Below are positions 15,342 through 21,759 of a stretch of 43,893 nucleotides of DNA, in pieces; positions within the stretch are counted from its first letter, which is position 1, and each line of letters starts with the position of its first letter. Source of the DNA: Bacillota bacterium. GTDB lineage: Bacteria > Bacillota > Desulfitobacteriia > Desulfitobacteriales > Desulfitobacteriaceae. A model generated the notes under the pieces. That model was not told the origin of the DNA, searched no databases, and worked only from the letters and a program-made list of their open reading frames with translations. The DNA lies in assembly GCA_021811425.1 (NCBI GenBank), contig JAJZPA010000006.1, positions 1-43,893 of the forward strand. Reading direction: 5' to 3'. Made by a program: the position numbers and the translations under genes.

Positions 15342-16805
15342 ATGGGAAAGCGGCTTTATATTATCGGGTTAGGCCCGGCTGGATTGGACAAGCTCAGTGT
15401 GGGCAGTTACCGTCGGCTGCTCCAGGCCGACAAGGTCTTTGCCCGCACGCTGAAACATCCGTGTATTGAGGATTTGCGTAAGGAAGGCGTAAACTTCGTT
15501 TCTTTTGATCCGGTTTACGAAGAGGAGGATTCCTTTGGAGCGGTGTATGAACGCATCGTGGCAGGGTTGCAGGCGGAACTGGAGGAGGGGCGGGAAGTGG
15601 TCTATGTCGTCCCTGGCCATCCTTATGTTGCCGAAAAGACGGTGCGCCTGCTTGCCGAAAGGCTGTCGCCAGAGGTTGAGATTGTCGCGGAGGCGGCTGT
15701 GAGCTTCCTCGATGAAATTTTTACGTCACTCAAGCTTGATCCTACGGAAGGGTTGGTCATCAAGGACTACGACGGCTTGCGGGATGCTGGGTTGACGGGG
15801 GAAGACTGGGTCATAATTCCCCAGGTTTATGATACGCAGGTGGCTTCCAATGTAAAGTTAGATCTGATGCTCATTTATCCGGATGATGCCTTGACTTTCG
15901 TTGTCAAAAGGCTGGGAACGGATCAGGCCCAAACACGAGAGGTTCCACTTTATGAACTGGATCACGAGGAATTTGATTATCTGACCAGCGTGGTGCTCCC
16001 CCCAGAGGCGAGGGTTGTTTCCTTTCGTAAACTGACTGAGATTATGGAAAAACTACGTTCGCCCGGGGGTTGCCCGTGGGATCGTGAACAAACTCATGTT
16101 TCCCTGAAGCCATACCTTATCGAAGAAAGCTATGAAGTCCTAGAGGCAATTGAGAAGCAAGATATGTATAATTTATGTGAAGAATTGGGAGACTTATTAT
16201 TACAAGTGGTCTTTCATGCCCAGATAGCGCAGGAGGCTAATGTCTTCACGGTCAATGATGTTCTGCGCGAAATCACCGAGAAATTGGTTCGCCGTCATCC
16301 CCATGTCTTTGCTGACGGGGAGGCCAACACGGCTGGGGAGGTTGTCAGGGCGTGGGAGGAAATCAAGAAAGAAGAGAAAAAGGATCCAGAGAGGGAAAAG
16401 GATTATTTTAAAGAGCCGAAGGGGTTGCCTTCTCTTATGTTAGCCCAAGCAACACAGGGCCGAGCGGCCAAATTCGGGTTTGACTGGCCTGATTGGCAAG
16501 GGCCTTGGCAAAAGATCCATGAGGAGCTGGGTGAACTCCAAGGCGCGATGGCCGAGGGAGATGGGATTAAAGAAGAATTAGGGGATGTGCTGTTTGCCGT
16601 TGTTAATCTGGCCCGGTTATTAAACCTTGATGCTGAAGAGACTCTGCGTGCAAGCGTACATAAATTCCAAAGCCGATTCCGTAAAATGTCTGAATTAGCG
16701 GCCAGAGAAGGGAGAAAATTGGAGGGAATGACCCTTGGGGAGATGGATTTATATTGGGAATTGGCAAAAACCCATGAAAAAAGTGGTAAAGTTGCTTGGG
16801 CTTAG
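15342..16805 (+). CDS. mazG: YabN-type fusion: tetrapyrrole methylase domain + MazG NTP pyrophosphohydrolase
   Basis: 487 residues. Residues 1-215 resemble SAM-dependent tetrapyrrole methylases (LYIIGLGPAGLDKLSVGSYR, VVYVVPGHPYVAEKTVRLL), and residues about 230-480 hold two MazG repeats (RSPGGCPWDREQTHVSLKPY, EESYEVLEAIE, EELGDLLLQVVFHAQ; later EELGDVLFAVVNLARL). MazG removes pyrophosphate from non-canonical or excess NTPs; the methylase half has no established substrate. Same fusion and position as B. subtilis yabN. ATG 15342 has GGGAGGTG about 8 bases upstream; the frame extends to 15282 only through the terminator hairpin. Confidence 0.93.
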   Translation: MGKRLYIIGLGPAGLDKLSVGSYRRLLQADKVFARTLKHPCIEDLRKEGVNFVSFDPVYEEEDSFGAVYERIVAGLQAELEEGREVVYVVPGHPYVAEKTVRLLAERLSPEVEIVAEAAVSFLDEIFTSLKLDPTEGLVIKDYDGLRDAGLTGEDWVIIPQVYDTQVASNVKLDLMLIYPDDALTFVVKRLGTDQAQTREVPLYELDHEEFDYLTSVVLPPEARVVSFRKLTEIMEKLRSPGGCPWDREQTHVSLKPYLIEESYEVLEAIEKQDMYNLCEELGDLLLQVVFHAQIAQEANVFTVNDVLREITEKLVRRHPHVFADGEANTAGEVVRAWEEIKKEEKKDPEREKDYFKEPKGLPSLMLAQATQGRAAKFGFDWPDWQGPWQKIHEELGELQGAMAEGDGIKEELGDVLFAVVNLARLLNLDAEETLRASVHKFQSRFRKMSELAAREGRKLEGMTLGEMDLYWELAKTHEKSGKVAWA

Positions 16806-16856
16806 CTAAATTTAGCAGGAGTTTGAGTATTAATCGCGAAATATAAGGCGAATACT
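16805..16856 (+). promoter_or_regulatory. Symmetric sequences upstream of hup
   Basis: The 12-base palindrome GCTAAATTTAGC (16805-16816) and an inverted pair AGTATT / AATACT (16826-16831 and 16851-16856) fill the mazG-hup gap. No properly spaced promoter was found; the symmetry suggests a control site but the regulator is unknown. Confidence 0.25.
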
Positions 16857-16873
16857 TATTGGGAGGGAGAACT

Positions 16874-17149
16874 TTGAACAAGGCAGAATTGGTTACCGCT
16901 GTGGCGGAAAAAGCCGACATGTCCAAGAAAGACGCTGAAAAGGCCGTGAATGCAGTTTTTTCAGCGATAGAGGATGCGCTGGTCAAGAAAGATAAGGTTC
17001 AACTCGTAGGCTTCGGCACATTCGAAGTCAAGGACCGCGCTGAACGGACAGGGTTGAATCCGCAGACCAAAGAGAAGATCACTATCCCGGCTTCAAAAGT
17101 GCCTGGATTTAAAGCGGGGAAAGCGCTAAAGGATGCAGTTCAAGCTTAA
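16874..17149 (+). CDS. hup: HU-family DNA-binding protein
   Basis: Histone-like nucleoid protein that bends and compacts DNA, 91 residues, exact family length. It begins [20 protein letters not shown] and contains [19 protein letters not shown] and the DNA-arm segment [20 protein letters not shown]. The start is TTG 16874 with GGGAGGGAG just upstream; an upstream in-frame TTG at 16859 would swallow the ribosome site. It lies between mazG and rqcP, an arrangement seen in clostridia but not in B. subtilis. Confidence 0.97.
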   Translation: MNKAELVTAVAEKADMSKKDAEKAVNAVFSAIEDALVKKDKVQLVGFGTFEVKDRAERTGLNPQTKEKITIPASKVPGFKAGKALKDAVQA

Positions 17150-17168
17150 GTCTGTGTAGAGGTATCGT

Positions 17169-17198
17169 AAAATCAGGTTCTTTTTGAACCTGATTTTT
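17169..17198 (+). terminator. Intrinsic terminator after hup
   Basis: AAAATCAGGTTC pairs perfectly with GAACCTGATTTT (12 bp) around TTTTT, ending in a run of T. Confidence 0.85.
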
Positions 17199-17221
17199 AC
17201 GTTTATGTTGGAGGGGGATCG

Positions 17222-17485
17222 ATGAGATTAGACAAGTTTTTAAAGGTTTCACGCCTTATCAAGCGGAGAACGGTGGCCAAGGACATTTGTGAAGGGGACA
17301 AGATTCAGGTTAATGGGCGGATTGCCAAACCATCCGCCGAAGTCAAGCCAGGGGATGTCTTGCTTATTGAGTTGGGAAATCATCGTTTAGAAGTGCGGGT
17401 CAAGGCGATTCCGAATACCGTTCGAGCCGAAGAGGCTCATCTGCTCTACGAGGTATTGCGGGAAGAACACAAAACAGGGCTGTAG
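17222..17485 (+). CDS. rqcP: S4-domain RNA-binding protein RqcP (YabO/Hsp15 family)
   Basis: Ribosome quality-control factor: with RqcH it supports poly-alanine tailing of stalled nascent chains on 50S subunits. 87 residues, with the S4 signature MRLDKFLKVSRLIKRRTVAK and KPGDVLLIELG. ATG 17222 follows GGAGGGGG. The last codons (EEHKTGL and stop) lie inside the following hairpin. Same place as B. subtilis yabO. Confidence 0.93.
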   Translation: MRLDKFLKVSRLIKRRTVAKDICEGDKIQVNGRIAKPSAEVKPGDVLLIELGNHRLEVRVKAIPNTVRAEEAHLLYEVLREEHKTGL

Positions 17486-17506
17486 GAGCCCTGTTTTGTG
17501 TTCTTC
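17462..17506 (+). terminator. 19-bp hairpin overlapping the rqcP 3' end
   Basis: Perfect 19-bp stem (17462-17480 with 17488-17506). The rqcP stop TAG (17483-17485) sits in the 7-base loop. A shorter GC stem ACAGGGC/GCCCTGT followed by TTTGTGTTCTT would behave as an intrinsic terminator. Confidence 0.75.
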
Positions 17507-17567
17507 ATGTCTAAACCCACTGGCAAGCGAATATGGTTTTAAGAGAAAAGTTTGGGGGGCAGCCAAC

Positions 17568-17840
17568 GTGGAGAAAACGAAAGGACACCGCTTAGTTTTG
17601 CAGGATCGAGGAAATATAACCATAACCGGGGTTGTTAAGGTTCAGACGGTTGATCCCAAGGAGATCGTCCTGGATACGGAACAGGGGATGCTTAATATTA
17701 AGGGGGAGAAGCTGGAGATTAAGCAATTGGACCTCCAAAATGGTTCGTTGGAAATCAATGGGCATGTGGATGCTTTGGTCTATCTCCGCCAATCCCAAGG
17801 GGGTTCTCGGGGAAGTCTTCTTGGCAAGATTTTTAAGTAA
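17568..17840 (+). CDS. yabP: Sporulation protein YabP
   Basis: Spore-coat/cortex-associated protein of the YabP family, needed for sporulation in B. subtilis by an undefined role. 90 residues of beta-rich sequence without a membrane segment: NITITGVVKVQTVDPKEIVL, GMLNIKGEKLEIKQLDLQNG, HVDALVYL, C-terminal LLGKIFK. The start is GTG 17568, with GGGGGG 8 bases upstream; the frame extends to 17496 only through the terminator. In B. subtilis it is sigma-E-controlled; I could not find a convincing sigma-E promoter here. Confidence 0.92.
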   Translation: MEKTKGHRLVLQDRGNITITGVVKVQTVDPKEIVLDTEQGMLNIKGEKLEIKQLDLQNGSLEINGHVDALVYLRQSQGGSRGSLLGKIFK

Positions 17841-17855
17841 AAGGAGTGCAGGGCA

Positions 17856-18362
17856 ATTTCTGAGTTTTTGGCGTTAGTTTGGATCCTCGCAGCGGGCGGC
17901 TTGATAGGGTTTGTTTTTGATTGGTATCGCACCTTCCGCCGTTGGCGCCGCTGGGGGCCTATCTTGACATTTGTTGGCGATATTGCCTTCTCGCTCTTGG
18001 CATTATCGGTGCTCATTGTTTGTTTGCAGCGGGCAAATTTCCTCGCGTTTCGGGTGTATGCCTTCGTCGGTGTGATCCTAGGACTTTTAATTTATGGCCG
18101 CTTGTTGAGCGGAACGGTCACAGGCAGTGCTTTACGGGTGTATCGCTTGTTGGAATGGTTGATAGAGTGGATGGTTCAGGGCGTGCAAGCGGGACTTTGT
18201 CTGCTGACCGCCTTGATGCGGCCTTTTTATGCTGTCCTGCGTTGGGCGAGTCTCCTTTTTTACCGCATGGGGGAAGCGATCCTTTGGGAACGGGCTCGGA
18301 CACGCCAGCAAAAAGCCGAGGCTTGGTGGAATAGGCACTTTCCGCCTAGGACGAATGGGTAA
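17856..18362 (+). CDS. yabQ: Sporulation membrane protein YabQ
   Basis: Integral membrane protein needed for spore cortex formation in B. subtilis. About 168 residues with four hydrophobic segments: near residues 5-20 (LALVWILAAGGLIGFVF), 35-57, 62-80 and 110-135, then a basic C-terminus. The strong Shine-Dalgarno AAAAGGAG (17839-17846) points to an ATT start at 17856 (9-base spacing), giving (M)SEFLALVW. The first conventional codon, TTG 17868, is 21 bases from that site. No ATG or GTG lies in frame after the yabP stop. The ATT start is inferred. Confidence 0.85.
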   Translation: MSEFLALVWILAAGGLIGFVFDWYRTFRRWRRWGPILTFVGDIAFSLLALSVLIVCLQRANFLAFRVYAFVGVILGLLIYGRLLSGTVTGSALRVYRLLEWLIEWMVQGVQAGLCLLTALMRPFYAVLRWASLLFYRMGEAILWERARTRQQKAEAWWNRHFPPRTNG

Positions 18363-18378
18363 TTATTTCCAAAAAGGA

Positions 18379-18407
18379 TTGATCCCTGCCTCGGAGGAGG
18401 GTATAAT
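18379..18407 (+). promoter_or_regulatory. Sigma-A promoter of the HTH-divIC operon
   Basis: TTGATC (18379-18384), 17-base spacer, perfect TATAAT (18402-18407). Transcription would begin near 18414, upstream of the DnaA boxes. Confidence 0.65.
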
Positions 18408-18451
18408 GAAAGGGCGGTTTGTAGCTATTATGTAGCCATTTTGTACTTGAT

Positions 18452-18503
18452 TTGTCCACAGATGTGGATAGTTTGTGGATAACTTTCAAGGAACTGTGGA
18501 TAA
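18452..18503 (+). promoter_or_regulatory. Cluster of four DnaA boxes
   Basis: Relative to TTATCCACA: TTGTCCACA on + at 18452-18460 (one mismatch), then reverse-strand boxes at 18463-18471 (one mismatch), 18474-18482 (perfect) and 18495-18503 (perfect). Centres of the three reverse boxes are 11 and 21 bases apart, about one and two helical turns. The cluster lies in the leader of the HTH-divIC transcript. No dnaA, dnaN or obvious AT-rich unwinding region is nearby. Confidence 0.75.
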
Positions 18504-18533
18504 AGATAGGGTCCAAAGGAGCAGTGTGTTACG

Positions 18534-18770
18534 GTGCATCTGGAAATTAGGGGTTTAGAGAAGCTTAGTTTTCGGGAGCGCCAAACCGTCATGCTCAAAG
18601 AAAGTGGACAAACCCTCGAACAAATTGCGAAACGTTTAGGTGTGAGTTCGAGTTCCGTGGCTACGTTGCTGACTCGGGCTAAAACCAAAGGCTATGAAAT
18701 TGTGTGCATTATTCCTGGCCAGGAGCTGGGCTTAGGAGGGGACGATTGGAGTGAAGAAGAAACAAAGTAA
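18534..18770 (+). CDS. Small sigma-70 region-4-like helix-turn-helix protein
   Basis: Unassigned 78-residue protein. Residues 10-54 (LSFRERQTVMLKESGQTLEQ, then IAKRLGVSSSSVATLLTRAK) form a sigma region 4/LuxR-type HTH; the C-terminal tail is acidic (GGDDWSEEETK). No region-2 domain is present, so it is not a sigma factor by itself. It starts at GTG 18534, with AAAGGAG 12 bases upstream, the only start in frame. Its last 20 bases overlap divIC, whose Shine-Dalgarno lies inside it, implying coupled expression. It replaces nothing obvious in B. subtilis. Autoregulation or control of divIC is a guess. Confidence 0.75.
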   Translation: MHLEIRGLEKLSFRERQTVMLKESGQTLEQIAKRLGVSSSSVATLLTRAKTKGYEIVCIIPGQELGLGGDDWSEEETK

Positions 18771-19041
18771 AAAACACTCGTTTCCCCGTTTACGGCGCGT
18801 TGTCGGTATCATTGCCTTCGGTGTCCTGGCCAGTACGGGCTGGAACCTTTGGCAGCTTCGTCAACACGTTGAAGCTCAGCTTTTGGCTTTAACTAAGGAA
18901 AAGGGAGCACTTATGGAAAAACAACAAAAACTTCAAACCGAAATCGAACGTTTGAATGAGCCGACTTATATTGAGCAATTAGCGAGAGAGCAATTGGGCT
19001 TAGTGCGGCATGGTGAGATTACGATTGCCCCCAAAAAGTGA
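18751..19041 (+). CDS. divIC: Septum formation initiator, DivIC/FtsB family
   Basis: Bitopic division protein that joins FtsL and DivIB/FtsQ in the divisome. 96 residues: basic cytoplasmic N-terminus (KKKQSKKHSFPRLRR), one transmembrane segment (VVGIIAFGVLASTGWNL, about 18-34), an extracytoplasmic coiled coil (about 36-70), and the family C-terminus YIEQLAREQLGLVRHGEI. GTG 18751 has AGGAGGGG 9 bases upstream within the HTH gene. A hairpin follows directly after the stop. Confidence 0.9.
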   Translation: MKKKQSKKHSFPRLRRVVGIIAFGVLASTGWNLWQLRQHVEAQLLALTKEKGALMEKQQKLQTEIERLNEPTYIEQLAREQLGLVRHGEITIAPKK

Positions 19042-19076
19042 ACTTCTTTAAATCGCTCTGTGAGGTTCACTTCTTG
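19036..19076 (+). terminator. Hairpin at the divIC 3' end
   Basis: AAGTGAACTTC pairs with GAGGTTCACTT (11 bp, one G-U) around a 15-base loop, then TTCTTG. It overlaps the divIC stop and runs into the next promoter's -35. Confidence 0.5.
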
Positions 19077-19077
19077 C

Positions 19078-19107
19078 TTGACACTGAGCCAGGCATTTCT
19101 ATATAAT
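19078..19107 (+). promoter_or_regulatory. Sigma-A promoter of yabR
   Basis: Perfect TTGACA (19078-19083) and perfect TATAAT (19102-19107) with an 18-base spacer. Confidence 0.8.
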
Positions 19108-19153
19108 ACAATTAAGTGTAGCTATCATCATCACAAGGAGGAATTTGCTTCGT

Positions 19154-19537
19154 ATGGCCATTGCGGTTGGCACCATTATTGAGGGAGTGGTTACTGGGAT
19201 TACAAATTTTGGGGCATTTATCGAATTGCCTGACAAAATGACCGGTTTAGTGCATATCTCAGAAGTTGCTGATGCTTATGTGAAGGACGTTAGGGATTAT
19301 TTAAAAGAACAAGATCATGTCAAGGTGAAGGTTATTCATGTGGATGAAAAGGGTAAAATCGGATTGTCCATCAAACAAGCAAGTCCCAGTTCCCGGAGCG
19401 GGCGTGAACGCCGCCAGCCAACCGTATCCTTTGAGGATAAACTATCTAAATTCCTGAAAGATAGTGACGAACGTCAATTGGAGTTCCGCCGGGCTACGGA
19501 GTCGAAACGCGGGGGTCGAGGTTCGAGCCGCTATTAG
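19154..19537 (+). CDS. yabR: S1 RNA-binding domain protein YabR
   Basis: Conserved S1-domain protein (general stress protein 13-like) expected to bind RNA or ribosomes. 127 residues. The S1 domain at 1-75 is typical (GTIIEGVVTGITNFGAFIEL, GLVHISEVADAYVKDV, GKIGLSIKQA), followed by a basic, Arg/Ser-rich tail with FEDKLSKFLKDSDER and ESKRGGRG, as in B. subtilis YabR. ATG 19154 matches the family start; GGAGG is 12 bases upstream, and the in-frame TTG at 19145 is too close to it. Single gene between its own promoter and terminator. Confidence 0.93.
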   Translation: MAIAVGTIIEGVVTGITNFGAFIELPDKMTGLVHISEVADAYVKDVRDYLKEQDHVKVKVIHVDEKGKIGLSIKQASPSSRSGRERRQPTVSFEDKLSKFLKDSDERQLEFRRATESKRGGRGSSRY

Positions 19538-19544
19538 AAAGAAG

Positions 19545-19568
19545 AGCCGCCTAAACGGGCGGCTTTTT
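19545..19568 (+). terminator. Intrinsic terminator after yabR
   Basis: AGCCGCC pairs with GGCGGCT around TAAACG, followed by TTTTTG. Confidence 0.85.
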
Positions 19569-19576
19569 GTATTTAT

Positions 19577-19642
19577 CAGTCGAAAGTTGTTTTGGTTTTC
19601 TGACAGCACTAGACAAGGTTTGCCGAGAAGCTGGGTTATAAT
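19577..19642 (+). promoter_or_regulatory. Spo0A-type promoter of spoIIE with candidate 0A boxes
   Basis: TAGACA (19610-19615) and perfect TATAAT (19637-19642) are separated by 21 bases, the long spacing typical of Spo0A-activated sigma-A promoters such as spoIIE and spoIIG. Candidate 0A boxes (TTGTCGAA): CAGTCGAA at 19577-19584 on + (6/8), and TTGTCTAG on the reverse strand at 19609-19616 (6/8), overlapping the -35. A perfect TTACCAT-AAA-ATGGTAA inverted repeat lies at the presumed transcript start (19644-19660). Confidence 0.5.
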
Positions 19643-19671
19643 GTTACCATAAAATGGTAAGAGGTGACATT

Positions 19672-21759
19672 ATGGCTGATTGGGCAACACTTAAAATTGA
19701 ACAGGGCATTCGCAAAGAAAGCGCATCGATGCAGAATGCAATTCTTCCGCTTCTATTGGGTATTTTTTTGGCCAGGGGTAATGTCATAGGAATTTATCCG
19801 CTGGGGGTTGCCTTTGGTGCAGCATTGCTCTTGCGGGGCGGAAAAGGCGCGGTGTTTGGGATTCTGGGTGTGTTGGCGGGTGTTGGCACTCTGCAGGATC
19901 TTTCGCTCCTCCTGCGGACGGTGATAAGTTTAGCCGTGCTTATTTTGGTTGTCCCCTATTTAAAGCGGAAAGATCATGCTCTCCTGTATCTTGGCTTAGT
20001 CACCGGATTTGCGGGTATCCTGGTCTCTTCTTTGGCGCTGGGGTTAAAACTCCCGGAACAGCATGCGTTATTTCTGACCGGGGTGGAAGGTCTCCTTTCT
20101 GGGGGGATGAGTGGGATATTTTGGTATGCTCTCTCGCATCAAGGGGCCCTTTGGAGAGGGGAGTTCAATCAGGAACAAGGGATGGCGTGGCTGGTCCTGT
20201 TGACCGGTGTGATTAGCGGTTTACAAGGGCTGCACGTGGGGGATATCAACTTACCTGTTGTCCTTCTTAGCTTTTTTGTATTGTTTGCGGCAAAGCGCTT
20301 TGGGGCGGGGACAGCATCTGGAGTGGGTGCTATGCTTGGCTTTCTTCCCCAGCTTTCTTTTAATGTCCAAAATTTAACGGCTGCCGGTATTTATGCCCTG
20401 GCTGGGTTTTGTACGGGAGCCTTTCAACGCCTGGGCAAACTAGGTGTTGGGCTCGCCTTTTCGGCTGTGACTCTTACCCTCACCCTCTTTCTAAGGCAAG
20501 AGGTACTTTTCTCTCAACTTATCTCAGCAGCACTCGGGCTTCTGCTATTCTTGCTGTGGCCGACTCCGGCACCCCGAACGAATTTCCTCAAAGTGAAAGC
20601 GGTGCCCGAAGTGGAGACAACGGTCACAAAAGTTAAGGCGTTGGCTGAAATTTTTGATCAAATCGCGCTGGGTTATCAGGCCGCTGAAGTAGAGGCAACG
20701 GACAAGATGCGTCCGGAAGTCCCGGAGCTTATGAATGTCTTGGTCGAACGCGTTTGCCAGAACTGCCCGACGATCGGAACTTGTTGGGAAAGAGAGTTTT
20801 ATAAGACTTATCGTTTTCTTTTAGACTTGTTTTCCGCTGTGGAAACTCATGGCGCTATCCAGGCTGGGGATTTACTAGTCGAATGGAAGCGGCACTGTGG
20901 CCGACTAAAGGAGATGCTGATTGGGATCCAGTTCTTAGTGGAACAAGAGAAGAATCAAGAGACGTGGCGCAAGAGACTTGCGTCTAACCAAGAAGCGATA
21001 GCGCGTCAGTTTCAGAGCGTTTCCCATGTCATTGGGAATCTTGCTAAAGAGCTGAATGCACGGCATAATTGGCATGATGCAGGGCCGTCGAGTCTCGCCC
21101 GCCGTAGGCGACACTTCCTTGATGTCGGGGTCGCCTCCTTTAGCAAGAGCGGAAGCGGAATCAATGGGGACAATTACGCATCCTTAGCCTTTGCCCCCAC
21201 ACAGCACGCCTTTGTCATCAGTGATGGAATGGGGGCAGGCGAAAACGCCGCCAAAATGAGTGCGGCTGCCCTGACGCTGCTGGAACAGCTTCTCAACACG
21301 GGATTTGAGCCGCTGGGAGCCGTCCAAGCACTCAATTCGATGCTGGTGCTTCGTTCTCCTGAAGAAAGTTTTGTAACCCTTGATATGGTGATTTTGGATT
21401 TAGAGTCGGAACGTGTTAAACTGATAAAAGCAGGTGCGGTCGCCAGTTACATCGTCAGGTCCGATACGGTGGAAACGTTCAGTTCATCCAGCTTGCCGGC
21501 AGGAATTTTAGATCAAATTGAAGTTCCTGTTTTGGAATCGGTCTTGAAGCCGGGAGAGTCACTGGTGATGGTAAGCGATGGGATTCTGGATGTGGTACGA
21601 GATGGAAACTGGCTCTGCGCCTATTTGGAAAAAGCCAAAGGAAGCCACTCTCAGGATTTAGCCGATACGATCACGTCGGAAGCAAGGCGTTTGGCTGGCG
21701 GAGAATTGCCGGACGACGGAGTGGTGTTAGTGGTTCGGAAAAACTATTGGAATGAATGA
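19672..21759 (+). CDS. spoIIE: Stage II sporulation protein E, membrane serine phosphatase
   Basis: Dephosphorylates SpoIIAA-P to release sigma-F in the forespore, and associates with the polar FtsZ ring. 695 residues, against 827 in B. subtilis. About ten hydrophobic segments cover residues 20-310, followed by a central region with a Cys cluster CQNCPTIGTCW (about 366-376), and a PP2C phosphatase domain from about 480 (SGSGINGDNY, ISDGMGAGENAAKMS, MVSDGILD, DDGVVLVVRK). ATG 19672 has AGAGGTGA about 7 bases upstream; ATG 19654 sits inside an inverted repeat without one. Overlaps tilS by 8 bases. Confidence 0.95.
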   Translation: MADWATLKIEQGIRKESASMQNAILPLLLGIFLARGNVIGIYPLGVAFGAALLLRGGKGAVFGILGVLAGVGTLQDLSLLLRTVISLAVLILVVPYLKRKDHALLYLGLVTGFAGILVSSLALGLKLPEQHALFLTGVEGLLSGGMSGIFWYALSHQGALWRGEFNQEQGMAWLVLLTGVISGLQGLHVGDINLPVVLLSFFVLFAAKRFGAGTASGVGAMLGFLPQLSFNVQNLTAAGIYALAGFCTGAFQRLGKLGVGLAFSAVTLTLTLFLRQEVLFSQLISAALGLLLFLLWPTPAPRTNFLKVKAVPEVETTVTKVKALAEIFDQIALGYQAAEVEATDKMRPEVPELMNVLVERVCQNCPTIGTCWEREFYKTYRFLLDLFSAVETHGAIQAGDLLVEWKRHCGRLKEMLIGIQFLVEQEKNQETWRKRLASNQEAIARQFQSVSHVIGNLAKELNARHNWHDAGPSSLARRRRHFLDVGVASFSKSGSGINGDNYASLAFAPTQHAFVISDGMGAGENAAKMSAAALTLLEQLLNTGFEPLGAVQALNSMLVLRSPEESFVTLDMVILDLESERVKLIKAGAVASYIVRSDTVETFSSSSLPAGILDQIEVPVLESVLKPGESLVMVSDGILDVVRDGNWLCAYLEKAKGSHSQDLADTITSEARRLAGGELPDDGVVLVVRKNYWNE

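Noticed and set aside
17496-17567. Longer N-terminus of YabP
   Set aside because: The extension runs through the rqcP terminator hairpin; GTG 17568 has a good ribosome site and the family start.
18440-18510. Chromosomal replication origin at the DnaA boxes
   Set aside because: No dnaA/dnaN/rnpA neighbours, no AT-rich unwinding element, and only four boxes; the gene order places oriC outside the window.
19538-19671. tRNA genes between yabR and spoIIE, as in B. subtilis
   Set aside because: No cloverleaf or T-loop sequence found; the gap holds a terminator and promoter.
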